Shown here piece after piece: positions 1 through 9,119 of a stretch of DNA of 64,000 nucleotides (its first letter is position 1; the number at the start of each line of letters is the position of its first letter). The DNA lies in assembly GCA_009838075.1 (NCBI GenBank), contig VXSG01000087.1, positions 62,001 through 126,000 on the forward strand, given 5' to 3'. Origin of the DNA: Boseongicola sp. SB0665_bin_10. GTDB lineage: Bacteria > Pseudomonadota > Alphaproteobacteria > Rhodobacterales > Rhodobacteraceae. The position numbers and the translations under genes were made by a program. The notes beneath the pieces are model-generated. The model was not told the DNA's origin, did not search any database, and worked only from the letters and a program-made list of their open reading frames with translations.

Positions 1-1
1 C

Positions 2-376
2 GGGCTGGCAGGCTGCGACATGGGCGCCTGCGCGATCCTGCCCCGCATCATCGGTCAGGGACGGGCGGCGGAACTGCTCTACCTGGGCCGATCGATGAGC
101 GCCGAGGAGGGCCAGGCCTGGGGATATTTCAACAAGGTGGTCCCGGCGGATGACCTGATGGAGGCGGCGCAGAGCCTTGCACATCGCATCGCCGACGGAC
201 CGAACTTCGCCAACATGATGACCAAGACCATGCTTGCTCAGGAATGGTCCATGTCGATCGAACAAGCCATCGAGGCGGAGGCACAGGCACAGGCGATCTG
301 CATGCAGGGGCAGGATTTCCACAGGGCGTACCATGCCTTTGTGGCCAAGGAGAAACCGGTGTTCGAGGGCGACTGA
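2..376 (+). CDS. Enoyl-CoA hydratase/isomerase family protein (3' part)
   Basis: The reading frame is open from the left edge, so the 5' part lies outside the window. The visible 124 residues match the C-terminal half of the crotonase fold: [18 protein letters not shown] near the edge is the usual region after the active-site loop, and the C-terminal helices follow ([23 protein letters not shown]). Crotonases hydrate enoyl-CoA or rearrange CoA thioesters. The TGA at 374-376 overlaps the ATG of the acyl-CoA dehydrogenase, so the two are translationally coupled. With the downstream aryl-CoA ligase and kynurenine genes, it most likely takes part in ring-opened anthraniloyl-CoA degradation; that role is inferred. 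Confidence 0.85.
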   Translation, partial: GLAGCDMGACAILPRIIGQGRAAELLYLGRSMSAEEGQAWGYFNKVVPADDLMEAAQSLAHRIADGPNFANMMTKTMLAQEWSMSIEQAIEAEAQAQAICMQGQDFHRAYHAFVAKEKPVFEGD

Positions 377-1527
377 TGGCAGACAGAAGCTTCCTCGATT
401 GGCCGTTCTTCGAAGGCCGGCACCGCGAATTGGCCGCAGCGCTGGAAGACTGGGCGGAGGCCAACCTGCGTGCGGTTGATCACTCAGACACCGATGCCGC
501 CTGCCGCCAACTTGTGGCCATGCTGGGCGCCTCGGGTTTTGCCGCGCATTCAGGGGCCGAGGACGGAAGCCTGGACGTGCGCAGCCTGTGTCTCATCCGT
601 GAAATCCTTGCCCGCCATGACGGGCTGGCAGATTTTTCTTTCGCAATGCAGGGGCTGGGAACCGGGGCGATCTCGCTTTTTGGCACCGACGAGCAGAAGT
701 CCGAATGGCTTCCGCTGACCCGCGCAGGAAAGGCAATCCCGGCCTTTGCCCTGACCGAAGCTGGCTCAGGATCCGATGTGGCCAACAATGCCATGACAGC
801 CACATCGAGCGGCAATCACTACGTCCTCAATGGCCAAAAGACCTGGATCTCGAACGGCGGAATTGCCGATGTCTATACGGTCTTCGCGCGCACCGGAGAG
901 GCACCTGGCGCCAAGGGCATGTCTGCCTTTGTGGTGCCGGCGAATACAGAAGGCGTCGAAGTGGTTGAGCGACTGGAGACAATTGCGCCGCACCCGCTTG
1001 CGACCTTGCGGTTCGACGATGCGCGTGTTCCGGCCACCGCGATGATTGGTGCGCCAGGTCAAGGGTTCAAGATTGCCATGTCGGTGCTGGATGTCTTCCG
1101 CTCGACTGTCGCGGCCGCAGCATTGGGGTTTGCCCGCCGTGCGCTGGATGAAGCACTTGCACGTGCAAGCTCTCGCCACGTGCAGGGCGCTCCCCTGTTC
1201 GATCTTCAGATGGTGCAGGGTCATATCGCCGATATGGCGCTCGACGTGGATGCAGCTGCGTTGCTGGTCTACCGCGCCGCCTGGACCAAGGACAGCGGTG
1301 CCCCACGGGTGACACGCGAGGCTGCCATGGCGAAGCTCTTTGCCACGGATCAGGCTCAGCAGGTGATCGACAAGGCCGTGCAGCTGCATGGCGGTGACGG
1401 AGTGAAATCCGGCGAGACCGTCGAAAAGCTCTACCGAGAGATCAGGGCCCTGCGGATCTATGAGGGTGCCTCGGACGTGCAACGCGTCGTGATCGCGCGG
1501 CAGGCACTGGCCGATTGCCAGGGGTGA
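376..1527 (+). CDS. Acyl-CoA dehydrogenase
   Basis: A 383-residue FAD-dependent acyl-CoA dehydrogenase, normal for the family. Visible marks are [15 protein letters not shown] (the flavin/substrate loop, about residues 129-143), WISNGG (about 158-163), and the C-terminal block [34 protein letters not shown], which binds FAD in this family. The chosen ATG overlaps the TGA of the upstream hydratase (TGATG); the frame is open further upstream but only as antisense-like read-through of the hydratase. The neighbour set (hydratase, aryl-CoA ligase, kynA, kynU) suggests an alicyclic or ring-opened CoA thioester as substrate, which is inference. Confidence 0.93.
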   Translation: MADRSFLDWPFFEGRHRELAAALEDWAEANLRAVDHSDTDAACRQLVAMLGASGFAAHSGAEDGSLDVRSLCLIREILARHDGLADFSFAMQGLGTGAISLFGTDEQKSEWLPLTRAGKAIPAFALTEAGSGSDVANNAMTATSSGNHYVLNGQKTWISNGGIADVYTVFARTGEAPGAKGMSAFVVPANTEGVEVVERLETIAPHPLATLRFDDARVPATAMIGAPGQGFKIAMSVLDVFRSTVAAAALGFARRALDEALARASSRHVQGAPLFDLQMVQGHIADMALDVDAAALLVYRAAWTKDSGAPRVTREAAMAKLFATDQAQQVIDKAVQLHGGDGVKSGETVEKLYREIRALRIYEGASDVQRVVIARQALADCQG

Positions 1528-1531
1528 ATTC

Positions 1532-3154
1532 ATGCTGAGGCCATCTGCACATACCGATACGTTTTCCCGAGAAAACCTGCCCTCGGAAGACCAATGGCCG
1601 GACCTGCTGCTCGACGGGTACGACTACCCAGACAGGTTGAACGCGGCGGTGGAACTGACCGATGTCATGGTCGAGGCCGGTCTTGGCGATCGAATCGCCT
1701 TGATCGGCAACGGCCGGCGACGGACCTACAAGGAGCTGACCGATTGGACCAACCGCCTGGCCAATGTCCTGGCAGACGATCTGAAGGTGAGGCCAGGCAA
1801 CCGGGTGCTGATCCGTTCGGCGAACAACCCGGCCATGGTTGCGTGCTGGCTGGCGGCAACCAAGGCCGGCGCTGTCGTCGTGAACACGATGCCAATGCTG
1901 CGCGCCGCCGAGATCAAGAAATACGTCGACAAGGCCGAGATCACCCATGCGCTTTGCGACACGCGGTTGATGGACGAAATGATCGCTTGCGCAAAGGGCA
2001 GCGACACGCTGAAAGCCGTGGTGGGTTTTGACGGCACAGCCAATCACGATGCCGAGCTGGACCGTCTCGCGCTGGAAAAGCCGGTGAGTTTCGACTCCGT
2101 AATGGCCAGCCAGGATGACGTGGCCCTGATCGGATTCACCTCTGGCTCCACCGGCGAACCGAAAGGGACGATGCATTTTCACCGGGACCTGCTGATCATT
2201 GCGGATGGATACGCGCGCGAAGTGCTGAACGTGCAGCCTGAGGACGTGTTCGTCGGATCGCCACCGCTTGCCTTCACCTTCGGACTGGGCGGCCTGGCGA
2301 TGTTTCCGTTGCGTTTCGGGGCGGCCGCGACGCTCCTGGAGAATGCAACGCCGCCCAACATGATCGAGATCATCGAGAAGTACAAGGCCACGGTCTGCTT
2401 CACTGCCCCCACGGCTTACCGGGCGATGTTGCGCGCGATGGACGAAGGTGCGGATCTTTCCTCCCTCCGCGCCGCGGTCTCGGCAGGGGAAACCCTGCCG
2501 AAACCGGTCTATGACGAATGGATGGCCAAGACCGGCAAACCGATGCTTGACGGGATCGGCGCGACCGAGCTCTTGCACATCTTCATCACGAACCGGTTCG
2601 AAGACCACAAACCCGCCTGCACCGGGAGACCGGTGACCGGCTACGAAGCCAAGGTCGTGGATCCTGACGGTCACGAAGTGGCACCGGGCGAAATCGGTCG
2701 ACTTGCCGTACGTGGCCCGACGGGTTGCCGCTATCTGCGCGGCGAACGCCAGGACGAGTATGTCCAGAATGGCTGGAACATTTCGGGCGATGCATTTTCG
2801 CGCGACGAAAATGGATATTTCCGTTTTGCGGCTCGAAACGACGACTTGATCGTGAGCTCCGGCTACAACATTGCGGGACCAGAGGTCGAAGCCGCTCTGT
2901 TGGCGCACGAGGCTGTGGCCGAATGCGCAGTAGTTGGCGTGCCCGACGAGGAGCGCGGCATGATCGTTCGGGCCCATGTGGTTCTTGGAACCGGCGAAGT
3001 GCCGTCCGACGCGATGGCCAAGCTGCTGCAGGATCACGTCAAGGCGTCCATTGCGCCCTACAAGTTCCCGCGCTTGATCGTGTTCGCCAAGGAATTGCCC
3101 AAGACGGAAAGCGGAAAGATCCAACGCTTCAAGCTGCGAACGGATGCATCATGA
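1532..3154 (+). CDS. Aryl-CoA ligase, probably 2-aminobenzoate (anthranilate)-CoA ligase
   Basis: A 540-residue AMP-forming acyl/aryl-CoA synthetase. The P-loop-like motif FTSGSTGEPKGT (about 206-217), the IGATELLHIF segment (about 341-350), WNISGDAFSRDENGYF and the C-terminal lysine motif PKTESGKIQR (about 522-531) are all present, so the enzyme looks intact. The sequence resembles the benzoate-CoA/2-aminobenzoate-CoA ligase branch. The gene starts 4 bp after the dehydrogenase stop, and its stop overlaps the kynA start (ATGA). Because kynA and kynU make anthranilate from tryptophan, anthranilate is the most economical substrate; benzoate or another aromatic acid cannot be excluded from sequence. 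Confidence 0.85.
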   Translation: MLRPSAHTDTFSRENLPSEDQWPDLLLDGYDYPDRLNAAVELTDVMVEAGLGDRIALIGNGRRRTYKELTDWTNRLANVLADDLKVRPGNRVLIRSANNPAMVACWLAATKAGAVVVNTMPMLRAAEIKKYVDKAEITHALCDTRLMDEMIACAKGSDTLKAVVGFDGTANHDAELDRLALEKPVSFDSVMASQDDVALIGFTSGSTGEPKGTMHFHRDLLIIADGYAREVLNVQPEDVFVGSPPLAFTFGLGGLAMFPLRFGAAATLLENATPPNMIEIIEKYKATVCFTAPTAYRAMLRAMDEGADLSSLRAAVSAGETLPKPVYDEWMAKTGKPMLDGIGATELLHIFITNRFEDHKPACTGRPVTGYEAKVVDPDGHEVAPGEIGRLAVRGPTGCRYLRGERQDEYVQNGWNISGDAFSRDENGYFRFAARNDDLIVSSGYNIAGPEVEAALLAHEAVAECAVVGVPDEERGMIVRAHVVLGTGEVPSDAMAKLLQDHVKASIAPYKFPRLIVFAKELPKTESGKIQRFKLRTDAS

Positions 3155-3990
3155 GCACGGAATCCCATGACCCTGGTGCAGCAGGCGCGAAGATGGCCTT
3201 CAACGATGCGATGTCCTATGGCGACTACCTGCATCTTGAAGACATCCTGGCGCATCAGCACCCTCTGACCGATGCCCATGACGAGATGCTCTTCGTGATC
3301 CAGCACCAGACCAGCGAGCTTTGGATGAAACTGGCCATTCACGAATTGGTGGCAGCGCGGGAAGCTCTTCGATCGGGTGACACTGCACAGATGTTCAAGA
3401 TGCTGGCGCGGGTGAGCCGGATCTTCGAACAGCTCAACAGTGCGTGGGACGTGCTGCGCACGATGACGCCGGCGGATTACACCCGTTTTCGCGAGGCGCT
3501 CGGGCCGTCCTCAGGCCTTCAGTCCTACCAGTACCGGACGATCGAATACATCCTCGGCAACCGGAATCCCAACATGCTCAAACCGCATGAGCACCTTCCC
3601 GAGGTTCGCAAGGCCCTGTCTGACGAACTGGCCCGGCCCAGCTTCTATGACGAGGTCGTGCGACTCTTGTTTCGCACTGTGGACGGGCACGAAGACCACG
3701 TTCCCGCCCCGAGACTGGATGCACCGCATGAGGCGGTGCCGGAGATCCGGGAAAGATGGAAGACCGTCTATGACAACACCGAGGAGTATTGGACATTGTA
3801 TGAATTGGGCGAGAAACTCGTCGATCTGGAAGACTATTTCCGCCGCTGGCGTTTCAACCATGTCACCACTGTCGAACGGGTGATCGGTTTCAAGCGTGGC
3901 ACCGGCGGCACCTCGGGTGTCCAGTACCTTCGACAAATGCTGAGCGTCGAACTCTTCCCGGAACTCTGGCACTTGCGGGGAGAGCTCTGA
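3151..3990 (+). CDS. kynA: Tryptophan 2,3-dioxygenase
   Basis: Haem enzyme that opens the indole ring of L-tryptophan to N-formylkynurenine, the first step of the kynurenine route. The protein is 279 residues, normal for bacterial TDO. Diagnostic segments are MSYGDYLHLEDILAHQHPL, HDEMLFVIQHQTSELWMK with the substrate-pocket His52, the proximal haem ligand in WRFNHVTTVERVIG (His237), and RGTGGTSG (about 250-257). The start ATG at 3151 overlaps the ligase stop; the longer open frame upstream only shadows the ligase. No formamidase gene is seen between kynA and kynU, so N-formylkynurenine hydrolysis must be done by a gene elsewhere. Confidence 0.97.
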   Translation: MSTESHDPGAAGAKMAFNDAMSYGDYLHLEDILAHQHPLTDAHDEMLFVIQHQTSELWMKLAIHELVAAREALRSGDTAQMFKMLARVSRIFEQLNSAWDVLRTMTPADYTRFREALGPSSGLQSYQYRTIEYILGNRNPNMLKPHEHLPEVRKALSDELARPSFYDEVVRLLFRTVDGHEDHVPAPRLDAPHEAVPEIRERWKTVYDNTEEYWTLYELGEKLVDLEDYFRRWRFNHVTTVERVIGFKRGTGGTSGVQYLRQMLSVELFPELWHLRGEL

Positions 3991-5174
3991 TGCTGCCAAG
4001 GAAGGACCGCTTCGAAATCCCTGACGGGGTGATCTATCTTGACGGCAATTCGCTGGGGCCACTTCCAAAGGGTGCAGCGGTGCGCGCTGGCGACGTGGTT
4101 GCGCAAGAATGGGGAAATGAGCTCATCCGGGCCTGGAACACGGCTGACTGGATTTCCCTGCCAAAAAGGGTGGGCGACCGGATCGGGCGGTTGATTGGCG
4201 CCCCCGAGGGATCGATTGTCACCGGCGACACCCTGTCAATCAAGGTCTACCAGGCGCTCGCAGCGGCTCTCAAGATGCGTCCTGAACGGCGGGTTGTGCT
4301 GTCTGACAACGGCAACTTTCCAACCGATCTCTACATGGCGCAGGGGCTGATGGGCACCATCGACAAGGGCCATGAATTGCGAACGCCCGCACCTGAGGCC
4401 GTCCTGGATTCGATCGGCGAAGATGTGGCCGTGGTGATGCTCACCCAGGTCGACTATCGCTCCGGCCGAATGCACGACATCGCGGCGATCACGAAAGCCG
4501 CGCATGCCGCCGGTGCGGTCATGATCTGGGATCTGGCCCACAGCGCCGGAGCGGTGCCGGTGGACATGGCCGCCTCGAATGCCGAGTTCGCCGTGGGCTG
4601 CACCTACAAATACCTCAATGGCGGTCCCGGTGCGCCCGCCTTCATTTACGCGCGACCTGACGTCATCGAGAACGTCGATCCCGCCATGGCAGGATGGATG
4701 GGCCATGAAGCGCCCTTTGCGATGGAGCTTGGCTATCGCCCCGCCATGTCGGCCGAGCGTCTGCGCGTCGGCACGCCGCCCGTCGTGCAATTGTCAATCG
4801 TCGACGCCGCGCTAGACGTTTGGGACGGCGTGGACATGGCCGACCTGCGTGCGGCGTCGATTGATCTGTCGGAACTGTTCATCGCCGAGGTCGAAAGCCG
4901 CTGCCCGCAATTGACGCTCGCCTCGCCACGTGATCCGCAACTTCGCGGTTCGCAGGTGTCCTTTGCTTTCGCGCACGGCTACGCGGCGATGCAGGCGCTG
5001 ATCGACAGGGGCGTGATCGGCGATTTCCGCGCGCCCGACATCATGCGATTTGGGCTTGCGCCACTCTATCTGGACAGGAACGATGTCCTGGCCGCCGTCG
5101 AGACGATTGCGGAAGTGATCGACAATGAGCTTTGGGCCGATCCGAGGTACCAAAGAATGTCTCGAGTGACCTGA
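3990..5174 (+). CDS. kynU: Kynureninase
   Basis: PLP enzyme that splits kynurenine into anthranilate and alanine. It has 394 residues, near the family norm. The sequence shows IYLDGNSLGPLPK at the N-terminus, the PLP-binding Asp in MIWDLAHSAGAVP (Asp181), and the Schiff-base lysine in VGCTYKYLNGGPGAPAF (Lys207), followed by the family block RVGTPPVVQLS. The start overlaps the kynA stop (TGATG). Together kynA, kynU and the ligase form tryptophan to kynurenine to anthranilate to anthraniloyl-CoA. Confidence 0.97.
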   Translation: MLPRKDRFEIPDGVIYLDGNSLGPLPKGAAVRAGDVVAQEWGNELIRAWNTADWISLPKRVGDRIGRLIGAPEGSIVTGDTLSIKVYQALAAALKMRPERRVVLSDNGNFPTDLYMAQGLMGTIDKGHELRTPAPEAVLDSIGEDVAVVMLTQVDYRSGRMHDIAAITKAAHAAGAVMIWDLAHSAGAVPVDMAASNAEFAVGCTYKYLNGGPGAPAFIYARPDVIENVDPAMAGWMGHEAPFAMELGYRPAMSAERLRVGTPPVVQLSIVDAALDVWDGVDMADLRAASIDLSELFIAEVESRCPQLTLASPRDPQLRGSQVSFAFAHGYAAMQALIDRGVIGDFRAPDIMRFGLAPLYLDRNDVLAAVETIAEVIDNELWADPRYQRMSRVT

Positions 5175-5432
5175 ACCAGGAGCGGGTCGTGACCAATCCA
5201 TTTGCGCAAGTCCGCTGCCGTCCGGGCGCCGCTCGCGATGCGGCTGGCGAAACTGGATTGAGAGGCATCCATTCAAGACCCTGCTCGGTCAGCGGCGACG
5301 CTGACCGTCTGTCAAGGATGAAGGTCCAGGCAGGCGATTGCGTTTGCAGCTTCATCAACGACTTCCTGTTGAACATTGATGGAATTGAGCGAAAAATGCA
5401 CCATCCGGTCCTGCTAGGTCTTCACGCGACAG

Positions 5433-5840
5433 ATGCACTTTCGTTTCCCTCAAAGAGTCCTGTTCAAGCACTGCGACCCGGCGGGGATCGTGTTCTACCC
5501 TCGATTCTTCGAGATGATCAATGACGCGGTTGAGGCCATGTTCGGTGACCTGCTCCACTGGCCTTTCGAGGTGATGCATCCCGAGCATAGGGTGCCGACG
5601 GCGGCCATAAGCGTTCAGTTCAGGGCGCCTTGCCGTCATGGCGACAGGTTGGATCTGCAACTCACCATCAAGGCCGTCGGCGGTTCGAGCCTGGCCCTGA
5701 ACACCCGTGCGGTCGCAGATGGCATTCTTCGGTTCGAGGCGGATCAGACGCTGGTTTGCGTCGGCCCGGACGGGCGGCCATGCCGATGGCCGGAGAACAT
5801 TCGGCAGAAGCTCGGCGGCTTGATGGAGAGCCACTCATGA
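5433..5840 (+). CDS. Acyl-CoA thioesterase, 4-hydroxybenzoyl-CoA thioesterase family
   Basis: A 135-residue single hot-dog protein. The motif FKHCDPAGIVFYPRFFEMINDA (about residues 10-31) holds the conserved Asp of the 4-hydroxybenzoyl-CoA thioesterase family that acts on the thioester carbonyl. A 258-bp gap without a recognisable gene separates it from kynU, and its stop overlaps the ridA-like start (ATGA). The likely job is to release CoA from an aromatic or dead-end CoA ester formed in the anthranilate pathway; the exact substrate is inferred from position only. Confidence 0.87.
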   Translation: MHFRFPQRVLFKHCDPAGIVFYPRFFEMINDAVEAMFGDLLHWPFEVMHPEHRVPTAAISVQFRAPCRHGDRLDLQLTIKAVGGSSLALNTRAVADGILRFEADQTLVCVGPDGRPCRWPENIRQKLGGLMESHS

Positions 5841-6244
5841 AACCTGAAATTATCCACCCGGATGGCTGGGCCCCGGCCTTGGGCTACGCAAACGGAATGC
5901 TGATGCCCGATGGCACGCTCCATATCGGGGGACAGATCGGCTGGGACAAGGACAAGACCTTCGTCGAGGGCGGATTCATCGCCCAAATGGAGCAGGCCCT
6001 GGCCAATGTCGCTGAAATCGTTCGCGCGGCAGGCGGCGAGGTGACGGATATCGGTCGATTGACCTGGTTCGTCAAGGACAAGGACGCATACGTCGCCAAG
6101 CAGAGCGAAGTGGGCCAAGCATATCGACGGGTTTTCGGCAAGCATTTCCCCGCCATGTCGATGCTGATCATCAAGGATCTGGTTGAGGACGACGCCCTGA
6201 TCGAAATCGAGGCCACGGCTTACATTTCTCGCAATGAAGCTTGA
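5837..6244 (+). CDS. RidA family enamine/imine deaminase
   Basis: A 135-residue RidA/YjgF family protein. LHIGGQIGWDKDKTFVEGGFIAQMEQALANVAEIVRAAGG and IGRLTWFVKD match the family core, and the C-terminal segment PAMSMLIIKDLVEDDALIEIEATAYI carries the usual end motif, although the catalytic arginine of archetypal RidA (in the R-x-x-V-E region) is not clearly present, so it may belong to a divergent RidA subgroup. RidA proteins hydrolyse reactive enamines and imines. The ATG at 5837 overlaps the thioesterase stop. It is the last gene of the operon; its role on an aminated ring intermediate is inferred. Confidence 0.88.
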   Translation: MKPEIIHPDGWAPALGYANGMLMPDGTLHIGGQIGWDKDKTFVEGGFIAQMEQALANVAEIVRAAGGEVTDIGRLTWFVKDKDAYVAKQSEVGQAYRRVFGKHFPAMSMLIIKDLVEDDALIEIEATAYISRNEA

Positions 6245-6277
6245 ATCGACACAGGAGGGACCGGTGGCGTTCTGCAG

Positions 6278-6590
6278 TTTGCCTGCGAATCCCGAAGACG
6301 GCATCCGCGAACTGGTCAATTCCGAGCCCGGCGAAGGTGGCAGGCTCAGTCGCGAACGCCTCGGCGTCGAGCGACCGGGTTCGGAAGGACTTTGGTGTCA
6401 CCGCGTTGAGACCGTGGCCTGGAAAGTCGATCGAGATGAACAGGTAACCGGCCAATTTGAGCCGCGGCTCGCCGCGCCCCCGGCACCATGCGCCATGCCA
6501 CAAGCCGCGAGCGAGGACAAATGCGGTCTCGCCGTGCGAATCAGCGAAGGCGGGGACAGCGGGAACGATCTCCGCGGTGGTACCGGCCAC
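6278..6590 (-). pseudogene. Alpha/beta-hydrolase N-terminal remnant
   Basis: On the minus strand about 104 codons read like the first third of an alpha/beta-fold hydrolase: AFVLARGLWHGAWCRGRGEPRLKLAGYLFISIDFPGHGLNAVTPKSFRTRSLDAEAFATEP resembles the usual VLVHGAWHGAWCW...IDLPGHG start with several substitutions. The nucleophile elbow (GxSxG) and the rest of the protein are missing; after about 6280 the frame runs antisense into the RidA gene. It is therefore a truncated, decaying gene. It sits downstream of the broken GntR regulator, which may once have controlled it (inference). Confidence 0.6.
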
Positions 6591-6662
6591 CGCGGCTGCG
6601 AGTCCGGGCTTTAGGATAGCGCGCCCGCTCGTGGCCGCCTCCCGTGCGTTTGGGTCGAAGGG

Positions 6663-7361
6663 TTATCCGACCTCTTGCGTATAGGCATCCAGAATGTCGA
6701 AGGATCGGGAAATGTCCTCGACCAGCGCCGCCTTGGCGGCGGCGACATCGTTGTCGCGGGCGGCGGCGAGGATCCGACGGTGATCCTTGTCGGTGCCGCG
6801 AATTTCGGGGTCGATCGTATGGTGGATAAGATTAAGGAACGGGCCGTACTGTAACCACAGACTTTCGATCACCCGGAAAAGCGTCGGCGAGCCGCCGAGC
6901 CGATAGAGGGAAAAGTGGAACAGCCGGTTGGAATGCAACTCGTCGATGGGTGATTTGAGGACACGGGCGGAGGCGTCGTCGAGGATCGCCTCCAGCCTGT
7001 CGATGTCATCTTGCCCTGCCCGCTCGACCGCAAGCTCGATGACCATCGATTCGATGCCGATGCGGGCCCGCTTAAGGTCGATGAGACGGGAGCGCTGCAG
7101 CGCCGGCACACGCAGCGCACGCGCCGGTGCATCGACCAGCGCTCCCTCCGCGACCAGCCTTCGGACCGCTTCGCGCACCGGCGTGATGCTCGTCTAGAAG
7201 CGGTTGGCCAGCTCGCGCAGGTTCAGATGGTCGCCAGGCGCGAAATAACCGACCATGAAGGCATCCTTGAGCTGGTCGTAGACGATCTCGCGCAGATTGA
7301 CCTGACGGGCCGGGCCAAACCCGGGTATCTCCGTCGCGGAAACCCTGCCCCGTTTGGACAT
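6663..7361 (-). pseudogene. GntR/FCD family regulator interrupted by one in-frame stop
   Basis: The minus strand encodes a complete FadR-type regulator of about 232 codons if one stop is ignored. The winged-helix start (QVNLREIVYDQLKDAFMVGYFAPGDHLNLRELANRF) ends at a TAG at 7194-7196 and the same frame continues with TSITPVREAVRRLVAEGALV, exactly where the helix-turn-helix should go on. The FCD effector domain follows (LHSNRLFHFSLYR, DPEIRGTDKDHRRILAAARDND). No indel is seen, only the stop. The likely ATG is at 7361. The gene may be dead, or the C-terminal part could start internally without its DNA-binding half. A sequencing error cannot be excluded. Confidence 0.8.
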
Positions 7362-7740
7362 CGAGTCTTGCGGCAGTTCCGCCGCATCTAGCCGGCCCAC
7401 ATTTTTCTCCCACTCTGGTGCCTTGACAGATCCCGCAGGGATCGATTTGCGAGGCGATTGCGTAGTTCGTAACGGACTGAACGGTAACGGTTTGTCGCGG
7501 GGCGTCAAATTTTCTTCACCCGAAACGGGGTGATTCGGACGCCCTATCTGTCTCCGGCATGCAATTTTGCGTCGCTTTCGGGGTCTGCATCACTTCACGA
7601 CCACCCGGGCCGCCAACGGGGCAGGCAATCAGAATGCCCGCAATTTCAGCGCGCCGGAGCATCCCGTCCTGGACGGGGCGGGTGCCGCATGACAGGAGGA
7701 TTGCACCACGGAAGCCCCGCTCCCACGGAGGGAACCCATC

Positions 7741-8518
7741 ATGGCGCCCGAACCCCATTTGCTCTTTTTCCGGGACGATGGCGCCTCGAACTCGCGCTCG
7801 ACGCGCTCCTCGCCGAACTCCGGAAACGTCACGGCTCGGGGCGCAACGACTTCCCGGTCGCCGCCATGTGGCGCGCGGTGATCGCGGGGATCTTGTTCCA
7901 GCACGCATCGGTGGAATCCCTGCTCCGTGAACTCAACCGCAATCCGGCCCTGCTCGACCTGTGCCGCTTCAACCCGCTGCCCGTCCGGCGGTGGGGCGAG
8001 GGCCGGTGCATTGCGGATACCGCTCCGAACAGCTGGAACGGTCTCGCGGTTCCTGAAGACGCTGGTGGCTGACGAGGAGGAGCAGGGCCTGGTCAGCGCG
8101 ATGATCGACGACCTGCCTGCCGCGCTGATGGCGGAGATCCCGGACTTCGGGCGGCATCTCGGCTAGGACGGCAAGGCGGTCGAGAGCCACTCGACCGGTG
8201 TCGAGGGCCGGGAGAGCGGCAGGACCTCCGATCCGGACGCCGACTGGGGGAAGCACGAGACGTCGGGGGTCGGCCGCAACGGCAGGCTCTGGACGAAGGT
8301 GACGTCCTGGATCGGCTACAAGCTCCACGTGATTGCCGACACGCGGCACGAGATCCAGGTCGCGGTGTCGCTGACGCGGGCCTCGGCGTCGGAGGTGAAG
8401 GAACTGAAGCGCATGGCCTCCGGGCTGATGGAGAGGGATCCGGCGCTGGCGGAGCGCTGTTCGGAGTTCAGCGCCGACCGGGGCCGGGACCAGCGGCCGA
8501 CCACCTCCTCCAGCGCCT
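7741..8518 (+). mobile_element. Degenerate DDE transposase (IS4/IS1182-like) remnant
   Basis: Pieces of one transposase lie in order but in different frames. MAPEPHLLFFRD starts at 7741; RNDFPVAAMWRAVIAGILFQHASVESLLRELNRNP follows at about 7850-7950; after a frameshift near 8040 come ALMAEIPDFGRHLG, a stop at 8164-8166, and then DGKAVESHSTG, TSDPDADWGKHE and YKLHVIADTRHEIQVAVSLTRASASEVK up to FSADRG at about 8490. DGKA and YKLH are typical of DDE transposases of this superfamily. The second half of the catalytic core is missing, so the element is inactive. The terminal inverted repeats could not be identified. Confidence 0.75.
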
Positions 8519-8835
8519 AGGGGTCGACCGACTGGACAACCCGGTGGAGGGTGGACTTCGAGACCGGCTCGCGACGCCCCGTCCCCGGGTTCCGCCACGC
8601 GCCGACGGCCCCCAGCTCCTCCCGGGACAGCGCGCGCGAACTGCACGGCGGCGAGGCAGCCCTTCATGTTAACAATCTCGGCGAGCACGTGCACGGTGCG
8701 CGTGCAGGCCACGGTGTGCTTCTTCCCCTGCGCGCGGCGGAAGCATCCGGTTCCGCCGACAGCAAGAGGCACGCGCCGCATTGCATGCTTGATCGTGCCT
8801 GCAAGTTCATCCGCGGCGCGGAAAGGTCCTGATCG
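8500..8835 (-). mobile_element. ISAs1-like transposase N-terminal remnant
   Basis: The minus strand carries scattered pieces of an ISAs1-type N-terminal domain. GKKHTVACTRTVHVLAEIVNMKGCLAAVQFARA is in one frame and, after a frameshift, RALSREELGAVGAWRNPGTGRREPVSKSTLHRVVQSVDP is in the next, with a TAG at 8517-8519 before ALEEVVGR. The segment S-x-STLHRVVQ-x-xDP is characteristic of the domain preceding the ISAs1 DDE core. The fragment abuts the other transposase relic head on at about 8490-8505, showing that one element was inserted into or recombined with the other. It is too degenerate to be active. Confidence 0.55.
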
Positions 8836-8853
8836 CCGCACTCAGCAGTCGCA

Positions 8854-9119
8854 CTTCATTTGGGAATGCCGTTGATTGGAACGTGGTCGTTCCAGCCCCG
8901 GCTGATTTCACGGGTCGGTGAGGTTGCCGATGCAAACGCCTCGCCGCGCAGATGCGGCAATCCCGGACGCCTCGTCATGTCTTCCCGCCCACGCGGCGGT
9001 CGTTCACGCGGCCATTGGCCCAAATCCTGATGAAGATCGGCGGGAAACCCGCCCGTCCGGATGGCCCTGAACATCGCACGTTCCGCAGCTTCAGTCGACG
9101 ATATGATCCCCCTTCATTT
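8854..9119. repeat. Non-autonomous inverted-repeat element, copy 1, with 8-bp target duplication
   Basis: The element itself covers 8862-9111 (250 bp). It begins GGGAATGCCGTTGATTGG and ends GTCGACGATATGATCCCC, imperfect terminal inverted repeats of about 22 bp. It is flanked by an exact 8-bp direct repeat, CTTCATTT, at 8854-8861 and 9112-9119. The same element occurs inverted at 22954-23208. No transposase is encoded. A short open frame on the minus strand (WPRERPPRGR, MTRRPGLPHLRGE) is conserved between copies but may only reflect DNA conservation. The right-hand duplication includes the stop codon of the ABC permease gene. Confidence 0.85.

Noticed and set aside
1442-3124. 560-codon open frame on the minus strand
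   Set aside because: It lies wholly antisense to the CoA ligase, shows no family motif, and is a normal effect of high-GC codon use.
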